NCBI GenBank assembly: GCA_028753945.1
Contig: JAPNXP010000001.1
Location: forward strand, 7,306,501 to 7,370,500
Source: Hexactinellida sp. DTS-2022
Taxonomy: Eukaryota > Porifera > Hexactinellida
DNA length: 64,000 bases
Direction: 5' to 3'
Position numbers and translations under genes: made by a program. The number at the start of each line of letters is the position of its first letter. Within the stretch, counting starts at the first letter, position 1. Of this stretch, positions 44,006-54,561 are shown piece after piece. The notes beneath the pieces were generated by a model. That model made no database searches, was not told the DNA's origin, and was given only the letters and a program-made list of their open reading frames with translations.

Positions 44006-47000
44006 GTGACGTTCAAGACATGGCGAAAAAAATCCAAAATTGCAGCTGTGCGACAGCATGTTGCATTGGAGGCACTATTAATAGACAACTACCAAAATAT
44101 AGTGCCACCAAAGGAACATGCGTCGGCACAGGCTGCAATTTTGGATTTTTTTTTTTTTTTTTTTTTTTTTTTCTCCGTGTCGCCTCCCCAGGCTAAACCA
44201 TAAGTGCTAGAGCTATGAGATTTTCAGGATAGGTGTCTGGTTGTTTATTAATGTGCACTTCGTGGCCTGATTTTTCAATTTCGACTTGGAAAATCTTTTA
44301 ACGGGACTTTTAGCTTTTTTTGTCCCACAAGAAAATAAATGCAATAACAAAATTTTTTTTTGAATCATTAGTATCAGAAAAGTATTTTGCAACTGATAGC
44401 TCTTCACGATTTTTTTAATCCGTCCTCATTTTCCTGAGAATTAGGCTCAAAGTTGCCACAATTGACCCTTAACTTTCTAAAATCGTAAATTCATTAATAT
44501 TCAATTATGCAATTATTTCGTGGTTTCGATGAATAACTACTATTTAATATTTATGAATAATTCAATTAGATTCAGTGTTATTTCGATTCAAGTTATTGTT
44601 GATATTATAATCACAATAAAGAATTCTAGTATATATGAATAACTAATTTACATTCAATAGCTATTACTATACAAATCTATTTCTGATATCATAGTTACAA
44701 TAATTTATTCTATTTATATGAATAATTCAATTTGATTCATTAGTATATAAATCGATTTCTAATACAATAGTTGTATTAAAGTTTTCTCCTATATGAAAAT
44801 TCAATTTCACTCAACAGTTATTCAATTTCAGAACGATTTCTGATATTCAAACAATGGATTAATGAGATGGGATATCTATTTGTATAAATATTTGTCTATT
44901 TGTGTGCTTGGTGCCCGAAATGTATTAGAGTGTAAGGGGGGGGGGTTTATAAAGCATTTACGTATAATGGAAATATAAACTTAATCCCATATGTCATTCA
45001 AAGTAAGCGAGTATGCTGATTTCAATTTTAAAACGATGACTGATATACAAACAATGGATTAATGAAATGGAATATCTATTAAATGACTATTCGTCTGTGT
45101 GCGTGTTTGGTGGTCGAATTGTATTAGAGTGATAGGGGGTTATAATAGGAATATAAACTAGATCCCTTTTGTCATTCTAAGTAAACAAGTATGCTGATTT
45201 CCAATTTTAAACAGTATATTAATATTCAATGGATTAAAGCAAATTAAATTAAATTGGAAATTTGTTTACTTAACTCAACTCAACTCACATTGCTAAAATA
45301 ATTAACTATTTATATCATTTATTATCTATACATAATGAATGAATGGCATTAAACCCAAGATGGTTCAAGATAGAAATAATTTAAAATCAACAATGGTTCC
45401 TTTGTCCCGTACAACTTGTTAAATGAGACTAAACACTATGAGGTGTTCATGACATGGCGAAAAAAATCCAAAATTGCAGCTGTGCCACAAGCGTGTTCCT
45501 TTGGAGGCACTATCAATAAACCACCACCAAAATATAGTGCCACAAAAGGAACATGCGTCGGCACAGCTGCAATTTTGGATTTTTTTTCTCCGTGTCGCCT
45601 CCTCAGGCTAAACCATAAGTGCTAGAGCTTTGAGATTTTCAGGATGGGTGTATGGTTGTTGATTAATGTGCACTTCGTGGCCTGATTTTTCAATTTCGAC
45701 TTGTGAAAATTTTTAACGGGACTTTTAGCTTTTTTTTGTCCCATAAGAAAATAAAACCAATAACAAGAAAAATTTTCGAATCATTAGTATCAGAAAAGTA
45801 TTTTGCAACTGATAGCTCTTCACGATTTTTTTAATCCGTCCTTATTTTCCTGAGAATTAGGCTCAAAGTTGCCACAATTCACCCTTAACTTTCTAAAATA
45901 GAAATTTAATTAATATTCAATTATGCAATTATTTCGTGGTTTCGATGAATAACTACTATTATGAATAATTCAATTAGATTCAGTGTTATTTCGATTCAAG
46001 TTATTGTTGATATCATAATTACAATAAAGAATTCTTGTATATATGAATAGTTAATTTACATTCAATAGCTATTACTATACAAATAAATTTCTGATATCAT
46101 AGTTACAATAAAGTATTCTATTTATATGAATAATTCAATTTGATTCGATAGCTGCTACTATATAAATTGATTTCTTAGTTGTATTGAAGTTTTATCCTAT
46201 ATGAAAATTCAATTTCACTCAACAGTTATTCAATTTCAGAACGATTTCTGATATTCAAACAATGGATTAATGAGATGGAATATCTATTTGTATAAATATT
46301 TGTCTATGTGTGTGCATGGTGCCCGAAATGTATTAGAATGTACGGGGGGTTTATAACGCATTTATTTCAAGTTGTAATAATTATTATCGATTCAACTTGT
46401 GAGGTCGAGTAGGCTTCGATTTTCTAATTGAAAATTATTATTATATATTCCATAACAACGACAAATTATGTGAATTATTTCCTTCTTCAAGAATACTCTT
46501 AAACAATATTAATATACTGACGTAATTAATTATAATTAACTCAGTCTATAATTGACATAATATTATATAGATGCTTCAAATTTGTTTATTAGGGATTATC
46601 GAGTGTGCGGAATTGAAATTTGGTTCCAAATTAATTTACTTAGTAAATTCAAGTTTACATTGCAATTGGTGTTAAATTATTAACAATATTTATAAATATT
46701 TATACTAATTTGCTAAATGGCATTAATCTCAGAGATGATGCAAGATAGAAACAAACTTACAATTTATCAATTGATCCTTATGCCACAAAAAACCTCTACA
46801 AATGTGACTTGACACCTTGAGGTGATGATGACATCGTTAAAAAAATGTGTTTTTACAATTTTGGTAATTATATATTTCGAATGGGTTGGTTGGTGGTGGG
46901 TGATCACCCAACACGCACATAAAAAATGCTGAGTCATCGCCTCTTTTTTTCTACTGAAAATTGAATATCTTTTAAATGAAGTGAGCTAAAATGAAACTTC

Positions 47001-47429
47001 CAACTCACTAAGGGTCGTTACATCCCGAAACACCTTTCTGAATTAATTTAACACCTTCATAGTGATGATGACATGTCGAAAAAAAATCCAAAATTGCAGC
47101 TGTGCAGACAGCATGTTCCATTGGAGGCACTATTAATAAACCACCACCAAAATATAGTGCCACCAAAGGAACATGCGTCGGCACAGGCTGCAATTTTGGA
47201 TTTTTTTATTCTTTTATGGATCAGAGGATTACTGAGTTATCACTCGACTTGATTAACGTAAGTGTTTATGCTTTCTTTTGTTCTATTATAATATGTACGT
47301 ATAAATACGCATTCTGCGTAATACGTGAGGGAGAGCTCATATATCAGGACCGTAGCACGACTGGAATGAAGTATAGTATATATTAGCTAATCCATACTAA
47401 CAAACCCTCGAATTTAATTGGCCAACATA

Positions 47430-47590
47430 TTTTGTCACCTTTGGATACAAATGCGAATATTTCTCTTCAAAAACCAATAGATCGTTGTCGCAGTACAAAA
47501 TTACCACTATATACAAATTTTCAGCTTTTTAGTACTCGTAGTCAATTAATACTGGACAAACACCACACACACACAACAATTGTGCTTTTA

Positions 47591-47623
<33 letters not shown>
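47430..47623 (+). repeat. Helentron-like 3' end and (ag)n microsatellite
   Basis: ttttcagctttttagtactc, a cac-rich tract and acaattgtgcttttaataga match the 3' ends seen at 51655-51850 and 60880-60985. The end continues into an (ag)n run at 47595-47623. Confidence 0.5.
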
Positions 47624-47626
<3 letters not shown>

Positions 47627-48125
47627 AATGAATGTCAGATATGTCTTACCGAACGAATGCAATTAATTATCTTCGCATAACAAGTAACAGTTGGCATTTC
47701 ACGTTGAACCTTTAGCTACTACTGTAATAGGATTCTAAATTAATGGAATTTCGAAGGCTTTATAAGTCCATGGTTTCAGGCTGTATATATTTTGACACGT
47801 TAACTAACTTGGTGTTTGAATTAAGTATGCTTAATTAATTAATTGATGATTTAACTAATTCATGCCGTACTTTGGGTGACCTAGAACAATATTTTATAGA
47901 GATTATTATGCTGTTGATGGGAAATGGATTCATGATTATGATATTCTAACAAAATTCAGATAATTATAATATTTGTATACAATAAATTCCCAATAAAACT
48001 GCTGATGTCGAGCAGCCCAGCTAACTGGTTTATGAAATCTGGAACCGTTAACAGATAATAGCAACGGTTACCCGATTTCAGACTTAGTTATATTATAGAA
48101 TATGAGAGAATTATAAAAGAGAATG
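47624..48125. other. AT-rich DNA upstream of the candidate RS/P gene
   Basis: Only a short inverted repeat (ggaaccgtt...aacggttac near 48041-48075) is visible. Upstream exons of the gene at 48326 could lie here but none was identified. Confidence 0.4.
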
Positions 48126-48289
48126 CTTATATAGAGCTGAGTTTTTTAGAGTTCAGATTTTTTCCCATACTAAAAGCCCAGGCTTACTTTATAAAGGCCA
48201 ATTTCAAAGTTTGGGAAAAACTGACCTTTCTCAATGCCTGAATGCACGACTGAAAAACTGATCTCTACTAGAGCTGAGCTCTATATAAG
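48126..48289. mobile_element. Foldback MITE, TIR CTTATATAGAGCTGAG
   Basis: Ends cttatatagagctgag and gctgagctctatataag. A second inner pair (gtttgggaaaaactg and cagattttttcccata) extends the hairpin. No clear duplication. It lies 37 bp before a predicted splice acceptor. Confidence 0.6.
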
Positions 48290-48325
48290 TAATTTCAAGA
48301 TAAAATTTCTATTAAATTTATTTAG

Positions 48326-49241
48326 GCACTATTCATACGCAATGAAGAGTTGGAAGAAATGTAAGTAACCTTGTATTTTAATTTGATTATTACTATAAAC
48401 TTCCACAGGATGTCATTTTTTACTGATTGAATGTACACCGTACAATATTTTACAAAATATAGCGAAAGAAAGTTAACCTGATTAATTTTTTGGGATTAAC
48501 TTTGGGACTATCTAATTATATTGTCTTCTCCTATTTAGAGCGGACAGAGTCATAGTTGGAAGTGGGAGGATGACGATCCGCGAGCGGGTCCCACCCCGCC
48601 ATAGGTTGGCATTCCGCGAGCGGTTGGAATATCGCATGCGGACTCCCCCCATCGCGCGCTTGGGATACCCCGAGCGGTTGGGATACCGTGGGCGGATCCC
48701 CCCACGAAACCGGGTATCCCCCCCGCGATGGACTCCTCGCGACCGATCCCCACGCTTCCGGGTATCCCCCCCGCGATCGGGTCCTCGCGACCGATCCCCA
48801 CGCCACCGGGTATCCCCCCCGCGATGGACTCCTCGCGACCGATCCCCACGCTTCCTGGTATCCCCCGCGCGATTGGGTCCTCGGGACCGATCCCCACGCG
48901 TCCGGGTATCCCCCCCGCGATCGGGTCCTGGCGATCTATTCCCAAGCGAGCAAGATTTATGTCTTGCTCCGACCCCATATGCCCCCCTATCGGCCCTCTT
49001 ATCCCCAGCTCTACCCTCGCCAGTCCTGCCAACTCCGCAAGCCCCTCCATTCATGGTGATCGCCATTTCTCCATTCCCCGCAATTAATTCCCCCCAAATA
49101 CCACCGTACCACCAACTCTGGCCTTTGTACACCCCCCAATTCCTCTCCTCCCCCCCTGGCTTTTTCCCTGGAGCCCCCGGGCTCCGCGCCGCTATCTTTC
49201 CCCCCCCCCCTATTGATAGTATTTTAATAGTATTATATTAA
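48326..49241 (+). CDS. Candidate host gene: RS/P-rich repeat protein, last two exons
   Basis: A 35-nt exon (48326-48360) between an acceptor (ttatttag) and donor (gtaagt) reads ALFIRNEELEE. It joins in phase across a 178-bp intron to an exon from 48539 (acceptor ctatttag) reading IADRVIVGSGRMTIRERV, which stays open to a stop at 49239-49241. The protein has about five 16-residue repeats of the type DRSPRFRVSPPRSGPR encoded by 48-bp DNA repeats, then a proline-rich tail (SPFPAINSPQIPPYHQ; PQFLSSPPGFFPG). RS-like repeats suggest a nuclear RNA-processing protein, but I cannot name it. Earlier exons were not found. GC content matches MED16. The complementary strand also has an open frame, an artefact of the repeat. 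Confidence 0.5.
48690..48960 (+). repeat. 48-bp in-frame minisatellite
   Basis: Units of the type gaccgatccccacgcttccg followed by ggtatcccccccgcgat repeat about five times with 48-bp spacing. The length is a multiple of three, so copy-number change would keep the frame. Confidence 0.8.
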
Positions 49242-49320
49242 AAGAAAATAGATTAGTAATAGTGTCGTAATTGTATTATTAATAGTATCGTATCTAGATA
49301 GATTATTATTCTACATTATA

Positions 49321-49528
49321 GGGTGACCATTGTACAGGTTTTAGCCTGGACAGTCCAGTTTTTTTCAATTATTGTGCAATATCTAGTAATTTTCTAAATT
49401 GTCCAGGTTTTTTAGTGCAGTTAATTTTTATTTCATCTAATTGTCTCCGATTCGCTCACATTCAACTAATAGTGTCCAGTTTTTTATAACCTGTGTCCAG
49501 GTTTTGACCAAAAATCCTCTGGACACCC
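49321..49528. mobile_element. TA-flanked MITE with GGGTGACCA/GGACACCC ends
   Basis: Ends gggtgaccattgtacaggtt and aaaatcctctggacaccc, flanked by TA. Internal gtccagttttt and gtccaggtttt motifs occur in both halves. Confidence 0.65.
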
Positions 49529-49595
49529 TATTCTAAACACAATAAAATTTTGAATAAATAGAAGATGCAGAATTCTTAGAAACAAACAATCATTA

Positions 49596-50461
49596 TGCAA
49601 GTCAACCTCGTTATAACCAAGTCGGATATAACGAAGTACCTGCTTATTACGAAGTCAGTCGATGGTCCGGAAATCCTTTTATCTTATTACATTAATAAAA
49701 CTTCGGTTACAACGAAATGGATATAACGAAACTCCGCTTAATACGAAGTCATTTAAATCCCATATAGCCTCTAAGCCAGGGAATGAAAGGTTCACGAACG
49801 AACTTATTGAACTTGAACTGAACGAACTGAACGCCTGGCATTTAAGGGATTGACGGTGAACGAACTGAACGAACGCCAACGGTTTCCGAACGGAGATTGA
49901 ACGAATTGAACGAACTGAACGAACGGAATTGAACGAATTGAACGGATTGAACGAACTGAACTGAACGAACTAAACTGAATAAAGATAAATTATAAATATC
50001 GATCCATTAAATATAATAGGTGACTGCAAAAGTGCTAATTCCGGACATCCCTAGTGGACTCATGTCTGTTAGCTTAGATTCTAGCTTCTTAACCTGAACT
50101 TCAATAACAGTTTGGAGGACCGAACAGTCTATCATAAACGGAATAGTTCGTACCACTTACTGTACACTGAACGAACTGAACTAAACGAATTGAACGGATT
50201 GAACGAACGCGGGTTAGCCCGTGAACGAACTGAACGAACGCTGGTGGAGCTGAAGTTAGGAGGTGAACTTGAACGAACTGAACGTGCGTCAATTTAAGAT
50301 GAACTGAATTGCGTCAATTCTGTCCGTTCGTGAACCTTTCATTCCCTGCTCTAAGCTATTGATTTTACTCCGGTTTATAACGAACTTCTGTTATAACAAA
50401 CTCCGCTTATAACGAAATGAAACTACAGTCCCGAACACTTCGTTACAACGGGAGTTGACTG
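49596..50461. mobile_element. TA-inserting MITE (gtcaactcccgtt type) split by a hAT MITE
   Basis: The right end is cttcgttacaacgggagttg followed by actg and TA. The left end is a decayed complement (gtcaacctcgttataacc). Between them ataacgaa motifs recur. The TIR type is common among animal pogo/mariner MITEs. The hAT MITE at 49777-50348 sits in the middle. Confidence 0.7.
49777..50348. mobile_element. hAT MITE, TIR CAGGGAATGAAAGGTTC (copy 2)
   Basis: Perfect inverted ends and perfect 8-bp duplications ctctaagc (49769-49776, 50349-50356). The interior gaacgaactgaac arrays and core match the copy at 12844 closely, indicating recent spread. Confidence 0.95.
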
Positions 50462-50464
50462 TAT

Positions 50465-50830
50465 ACTGATTTTCAAAACAATCCAAATGAATATGAAGAT
50501 ATTATCCAGTTTCTCCGGGAAGAAAAATATCCTGAGGCAACACTGCCAACACATGCTTCAGATCAGGTAAAATGGACTATAAGATAAATATCTCATGGTT
50601 TAATTTAATTATTCCTTTAGAGTTTAGAGAGTAAAAGTAGAAAGCACAGATACTTATTGGGAAGTTCCATTGCAGTCTGAGTTGCACAGCATCTATGAAA
50701 AGTTCCATGACGAAGTCGGTCATCCCGGAATAAATACTACTCTACATTCAGTTCAGCAAAGATACACATGAACATGCATTTTCCAAGTCGTTAGAAAATA
50801 TGTGAGTGTGATTAATTATGCGGTATACTT
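50465..50830 (+). pseudogene. Ginger-type integrase N-terminal fragment (YP motif and HHCC finger)
   Basis: The frame reads DIIQFLREEKYPEATLP before a gtaaaa donor. After an intron of about 65 bp it reads VPLQSELHSIYEKFHDEVGH, then PGINTTLHSVQQRYT and VVRKYVS, which is the zinc-binding H-x3-H...C module that precedes integrase cores. The DDE core is missing and one stop is present. The split by a short intron resembles Ginger1 genes more than retroelements, but this is a fragment and the call is tentative. Confidence 0.5.
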
Positions 50831-50841
50831 TCATAGGTAGC

Positions 50842-50955
50842 ACGCGGTACGGTTGGTCCAGCCATGGCTGGAACACTTTATATATACTGTGGCATTTTTA
50901 TATAGGAGGGTCCAGTTTTGGCCGGACCACCATTCAGAGCCGTGCGACGCGCCTG
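50842..50955. mobile_element. MITE related to 23097-23183
   Basis: Contains agcacgcggtacggttggtc on the left and gagccgtgcgacgcgcctg on the right, with ggtccagccatggctggaac palindrome inside. Confidence 0.5.
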
Positions 50956-50959
50956 ACTT

Positions 50960-51385
50960 TAGACTTTCAACCTAATTTGTACTCATTATTTTGTTGAGAA
51001 ATTTACCTACATATCTGTTTTCAATTGAGTATTGTTTATAATTATGTGCGCTATTTTTATTTCGAATAATTCTAATAATACGCAAAGAATCGGAATTACT
51101 GAATACCATTCCGGGAAATTTAAGTACTTAATTTTCTGAAAGAATAGCTATATAGCCCCAGTCCACAAGGCATTGGTTATTATAGGCTTTGAAATAATAC
51201 CCAGATTATATTCAGGCTCAGTATGGGATTATTGGGATAATTCAACTTCATTTTACCAGCTTTGGAATTCCTTAATATAATTTTGAATAGGTCTGCTATT
51301 TGTAATTACGTACACATTTTAACAACATTAACATTTGGTCTTACATCCTGATATACTGTTTTGTACTAAAATCTTAGATTGAAGT
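50960..51385. other. AT-rich DNA, nothing recognised
   Basis: No frame, tandem repeat or terminal repeat pair. It is followed at about 51390-51545 by a reversed fragment of repeat U (cattactatgatggtgttaaa-like, matching 46930-47070). Confidence 0.4.
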
Positions 51386-51654
51386 ACGATTTTTTCGTCA
51401 CGTCATCGTTACTATGATGGTGTTAAACAGTTTAGAAAGGTGTTTCGGAAGGCAACGACCCTTAGTGAGTTAGATGTTTTGTTTAGCTCACTTCATTTCT
51501 AGATATTCTAGTTTCAGTAGAATATAATAGGTGTCTGGAATCTGGATAGTTTAGGATATGCATATGTTATAGATTTTTGTCATTAAACATGATTATTAGT
51601 CAAATGAGTACATATTTAGTTTGGCTATACATCAATAAGGGTGCCCGTTTGGAA

Positions 51655-51850
51655 GGTTTGAGGTTATGCGGTTTTATGACGTCAGAATCCAGATAATTCG
51701 TTTAGAAAAGCAATTCATCCTTGTGAACGTCGAAAATTACCCCTGCAATTGCATGCCAATTTGTATATTTTTAGAGCATATGGTCTTCCCTAATAATTCT
51801 AGACTAACACACACAAAAGCAGACAACAATAGTGCTCTTAATATATGCAT
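51655..51850 (+). repeat. Helentron-like 3' fragment
   Basis: Includes ttatgacgtcagaatccaga, cgaaaattacccctgcaatt, a cacacac tract and agtgctcttaatatatgca, paralleling the 3' parts of other Helentron-like copies. The 5' end was not found. Confidence 0.4.
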
Positions 51851-52114
51851 AGATAACATTTATTGAGAAAAAGTCACGAAGTACTATTGTATCTGGGTCC
51901 TGGGAAAGGTAAAATTTTATTGAACTTTTCGGGGTTTAGCTGAAGCAAACTATTCATTATCTCTTGAAGTTCATTTCGGAGGAAACTAGTTTCTACTCCC
52001 AAATCAATCCCATTTCCAGGTCAAGTTGACCTAAACTGGGCCTAAGAATGAAGTGGGCCTAGGGCTTTAGCCCGAGTAGCCCTATGGTAAATGTTCACTG
52101 GGTTTACATTTTGA

Positions 52115-52170
52115 TCACCCCGGACCAAATATTTCAGACGTTTTTGGTCCGGCTATACATTTGGTCGGGA
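52115..52170. repeat. Ginger-type TIR fragment
   Basis: ccggaccaaatatttcagac and tttttggtccggc match TIR motifs of the Ginger1 element at 54562. Confidence 0.55.
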
Positions 52171-52200
52171 TACATACAATTCGTGCCCTTTCGCAAATGC

Positions 52201-52322
52201 CAAGGTTGCCGTGGGTCCCATTACTCCCATATGGGATGGGAAATAAATTCAGCCTATGGGTATTCCCACAAAAATTATGTGGGAATGGGATGGGAATTAA
52301 AATTCCATTCCCACGGCCCGCC
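52201..52322. mobile_element. Decayed MITE, CAGGGTTGCCGTGGG family
   Basis: Left end caaggttgccgtggg, right end attcccacggcccg; interior gggatgggaa and tgggtattcccaca. Flanks are only loosely similar, so the duplication has decayed. Confidence 0.6.
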
Positions 52323-52885
52323 AAACGGACATAGTATTTTCAGCAATTATGCGAATAAATACATAAATATAATTCAAGTCTGTGTCTCTTCGGAGGGAAA
52401 AAGTATTCACATATAGTTAACTAAATGTAGTTCTCATGGAATTCTTAAAGAAATGGAAATATTAGCAATTAAGAGAAACTAATTCCAATTTGACTCAAAC
52501 TGAAATAATATATAGTTTATTTCACTCCTAGACAAAAAATATGAAAATAACGATGAATTAATCTGTGAAGCCAAATTTGTATGCTATGCTTTTCAAAAAT
52601 TCCAATTTTTTGGACGCGATAGGTAATTGTCGATCAAGGTCTTTAGCGCTTGTTCACGATCTCTATAGAGTTTTCTTTTGGTAGGATTTTTGCCACTCAT
52701 ACAAAAAGCTTGTTTAACTTCAACTAAATCTTGCTCTTTTTTTAACACTTCCAAGAATCTCCAGATCGAAGGATGATGACATGCCATATGACTGGTAAAT
52801 GACCTATGCCATGCTTCTATTGAATTAGTCGTTCTTGGCAAGCTATGTTGAACCATAAAATGGTTATTCCACATTTCAATAAGAA

Positions 52886-53387
52886 ACTAGCGCGCTTCGC
52901 TTGCTAGGTCGCTTCGCGGCAGATCACAACCACACACCAACCGCTTCGCGGTTGGTGTGTGGTTTATATACTTCGAAACCTAGATTATAATGCGTAAATA
53001 GGCCTAAAGTAGGTCAATTTACAATGTGAAATTTTTGTGATTACGTCATCATGCGATAATGAGTTAGCATATTGGAAATCTGGTGTGACTAACGTGTCCG
53101 CATCATTAATGTGCATATTCTATTAAATTTTCAGATTTTTATCTCTTCGTGGGCGCGAATTATGTTCGATCAAGAGAATTTTCAGTGTAACTCGAAATGT
53201 GACAATGACGTCATAACTTGTCGAGGTGTGAGAAATATTTAGTGGAAACCTCAACTTGTTGGCGGGTGCCAAAAGTTACCCCTATATGCCAAAAATCACA
53301 TTTGGAAACCGCCCACTTTCTTCAATCAACTCGGAACATACAAACAAATATATTACACACCCACCCTTGTGTTTTAATAGTATAGAT
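52886..53387 (+). mobile_element. Helentron-like element, short copy
   Basis: Starts aactagcgcgcttcgcttgc, has the hairpin accaaccgcttcgcggttgg, the conserved gacaatgacgtcataacttg, and ends cttgtgttttaatagtatag followed by at. Its insertion between the VVPPL and IEMWNN codons of the MULE defines both ends. No long duplication is visible, as expected for rolling-circle elements. Confidence 0.65.
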
Positions 53388-53909
53388 CAGTGGTACTCAA
53401 ACTGTGGTCCGCGACCCATTACTGGGCCGCGAGAAAATTGTTACTGGGCCGCGGAAAACTCATGAAAGTTATTCAATATTATATTTAATGGATTTCAATC
53501 TCCAATTTTTTGCTGTTATTGCACAATTTGGGGGATAATATCGAAATCTCCCTCACTTTCATTCAAAAATTAACAAATGATGATCACTTATTCTACTTCC
53601 TAGAATGCTGATATAATTTGATCAATCCTGCGAACATAAAACATGTAAGGTGGAATACAAACAGAATTTATTATCTTCCACTAGCTAATAACTATATGTG
53701 TTAGGCTCACATTAATTAGAAACGCTTTTTATAATTTACCTTCGATTAAAGACAATTGATAATTTACACGTATTATGCATCATAAATGCTGTAACATAAC
53801 AATAATCAAGTATTTACTAAGGACGAGACTGCGAGAAAATACGCGTGGTCCGTGTAATTGTGACAACGAAATTATTGGTCCGCGACATAAAAAAGTTTAA
53901 GAAGCACTG
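53388..53909. mobile_element. hAT MITE, TIR CAGTGGTACTCAAACTG
   Basis: Ends cagtggtactcaaactgtgg and gtttaagaagcactg are imperfect inverses sharing ggtccgcgac. Perfect 8-bp duplications gtatagat (53380-53387, 53910-53917) are the last eight bases of the Helentron-like element. Confidence 0.9.
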
Positions 53910-54484
53910 GTATAGATAAAGGTGGCACAACAATTGGAGAATTTATCCTTCCCAATATAGGTCCTTTCGAAATACAGTGCGAGGTCATAAGTTTCGGGAG
54001 GGAGTGTGGCAAATAATTCACTAAACAGATGGGAAATATCTGTAGGAGTGGCGAATCAGCGAATACAAGGGACGGAATCATTCTAACTTGTAGTGCGAAC
54101 GAGGAATCTTGTTGATATCGAGTTTTTAGTCCTAAATCTTGAATTTTCCTCCGCATATACTGTGTTAAATGAAAGAAATACCGTTTAACTTGGGTCCCAG
54201 GGAAGTTAAGGTAGAAGGAATTTATTGCAGCCTGTTCGAAATCTACTATTAGATGAGAAGGGCATGCCTGAGGGCATAAAATTTTGATTTCATTCCACAT
54301 TAGAGCATAAATATTTTCAGATTTGTTTGAAAGCAGGACGTAATAAATGCCCATCTTCCAGGTCCAGGATATATCATATATGGCCCCCCCCTTTAGAGCG
54401 TGGATAACGTAGAGTTGATAAAACAAATTCTGAGCTGTTTTAAACGTACCATCAGCCATCCAAATATTTGATGTGGTCAATACC

Positions 54485-54561
54485 TCGAATTTTACGATGT
54501 ACCAAATATCAAGATGCGCTGATCTTCGAGAAGTTAATGGCAATGCTTCGTCCTGGATACC
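54485..54561 (+). pseudogene. hAT transposase fragment left of the Ginger1 insertion
   Basis: Plus-strand frame RCTKYQDALIFEKLMAMLRPGY matches the hAT segment usually followed by PPNR. The reading resumes at 58030 on the other side of Ginger1 with HPPNRHNVGNELLDELYNSM, so these are two parts of one transposase gene. Confidence 0.65.

Larger units (their letters stand above)
40555..47380 (+). repeat. Tandem array of four U-family units (about 1.4-1.7 kb each)
   Basis: Each unit has, in order, ttactgtgccgactatac with the actatactatagtatagt palindrome (lost in some), a T-tract, ctccgtgtcgcctccccagg, an AT-rich body (ctaactttctaaaatcgtaa; gatttctgatattcaaac), one or more ggtgcccgaattgtattag blocks, and the terminal 130-bp palindrome. 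Units run about 40660-42262, 42263-44152, 44153-45585 and 45586-47210. Copies are similar throughout, with indels. The ggtgcccgaa blocks are the reverse complement of the subterminal part of the Helentron-like elements, suggesting common origin. No gene is present; short frames recur in each unit by homology only. Confidence 0.8.
52560..54490 (-). pseudogene. Decayed MULE transposase, central and C-terminal part
   Basis: The upstream frame (from about 54490) has SNIWMADGTFKTAQNLFYQL with the first catalytic Asp, YYVLLSNKSENIYALMWNEI, and HLIVDFEQAAINSFYLNFPG with the second Asp, then TQYMRRKIQDLGLKTRY. It continues to VVPPL, where two stacked insertions (52886-53387, 53388-53909) intervene. 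Beyond them are IEMWNNHFMVQHSLPRTTNS and IEAWHRSF with the catalytic Glu, ending near 52590. The FLYWCH N terminus is missing: at 54490 the sequence changes to a hAT gene on the other strand. The frame downstream of the second Asp is partly shifted. Confidence 0.75.

Noticed and set aside
40727-46000. Recurrent 64-66 codon minus-strand frames beginning MKSYQLQNTF
   Set aside because: They recur only because the U unit is repeated. They vary at the ends, have no start context or domain, and overlap AT-rich non-coding sequence.
47595-47623. (ag)n tract as a promoter element of the gene at 48326
   Set aside because: Simple microsatellite next to a Helentron-like end, 700 bp away; no evidence of regulatory role.
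48512-49132. 206-codon minus-strand frame with GDRSRG repeats
   Set aside because: Shadow of the 48-bp repeat. The plus-strand frame has matching splice sites and a longer open extent.
52201-52322. Target-site duplication for the decayed CAGGGTTGCC element
   Set aside because: gcaaatgc and gccaaacg flanks are too dissimilar to call a duplication.
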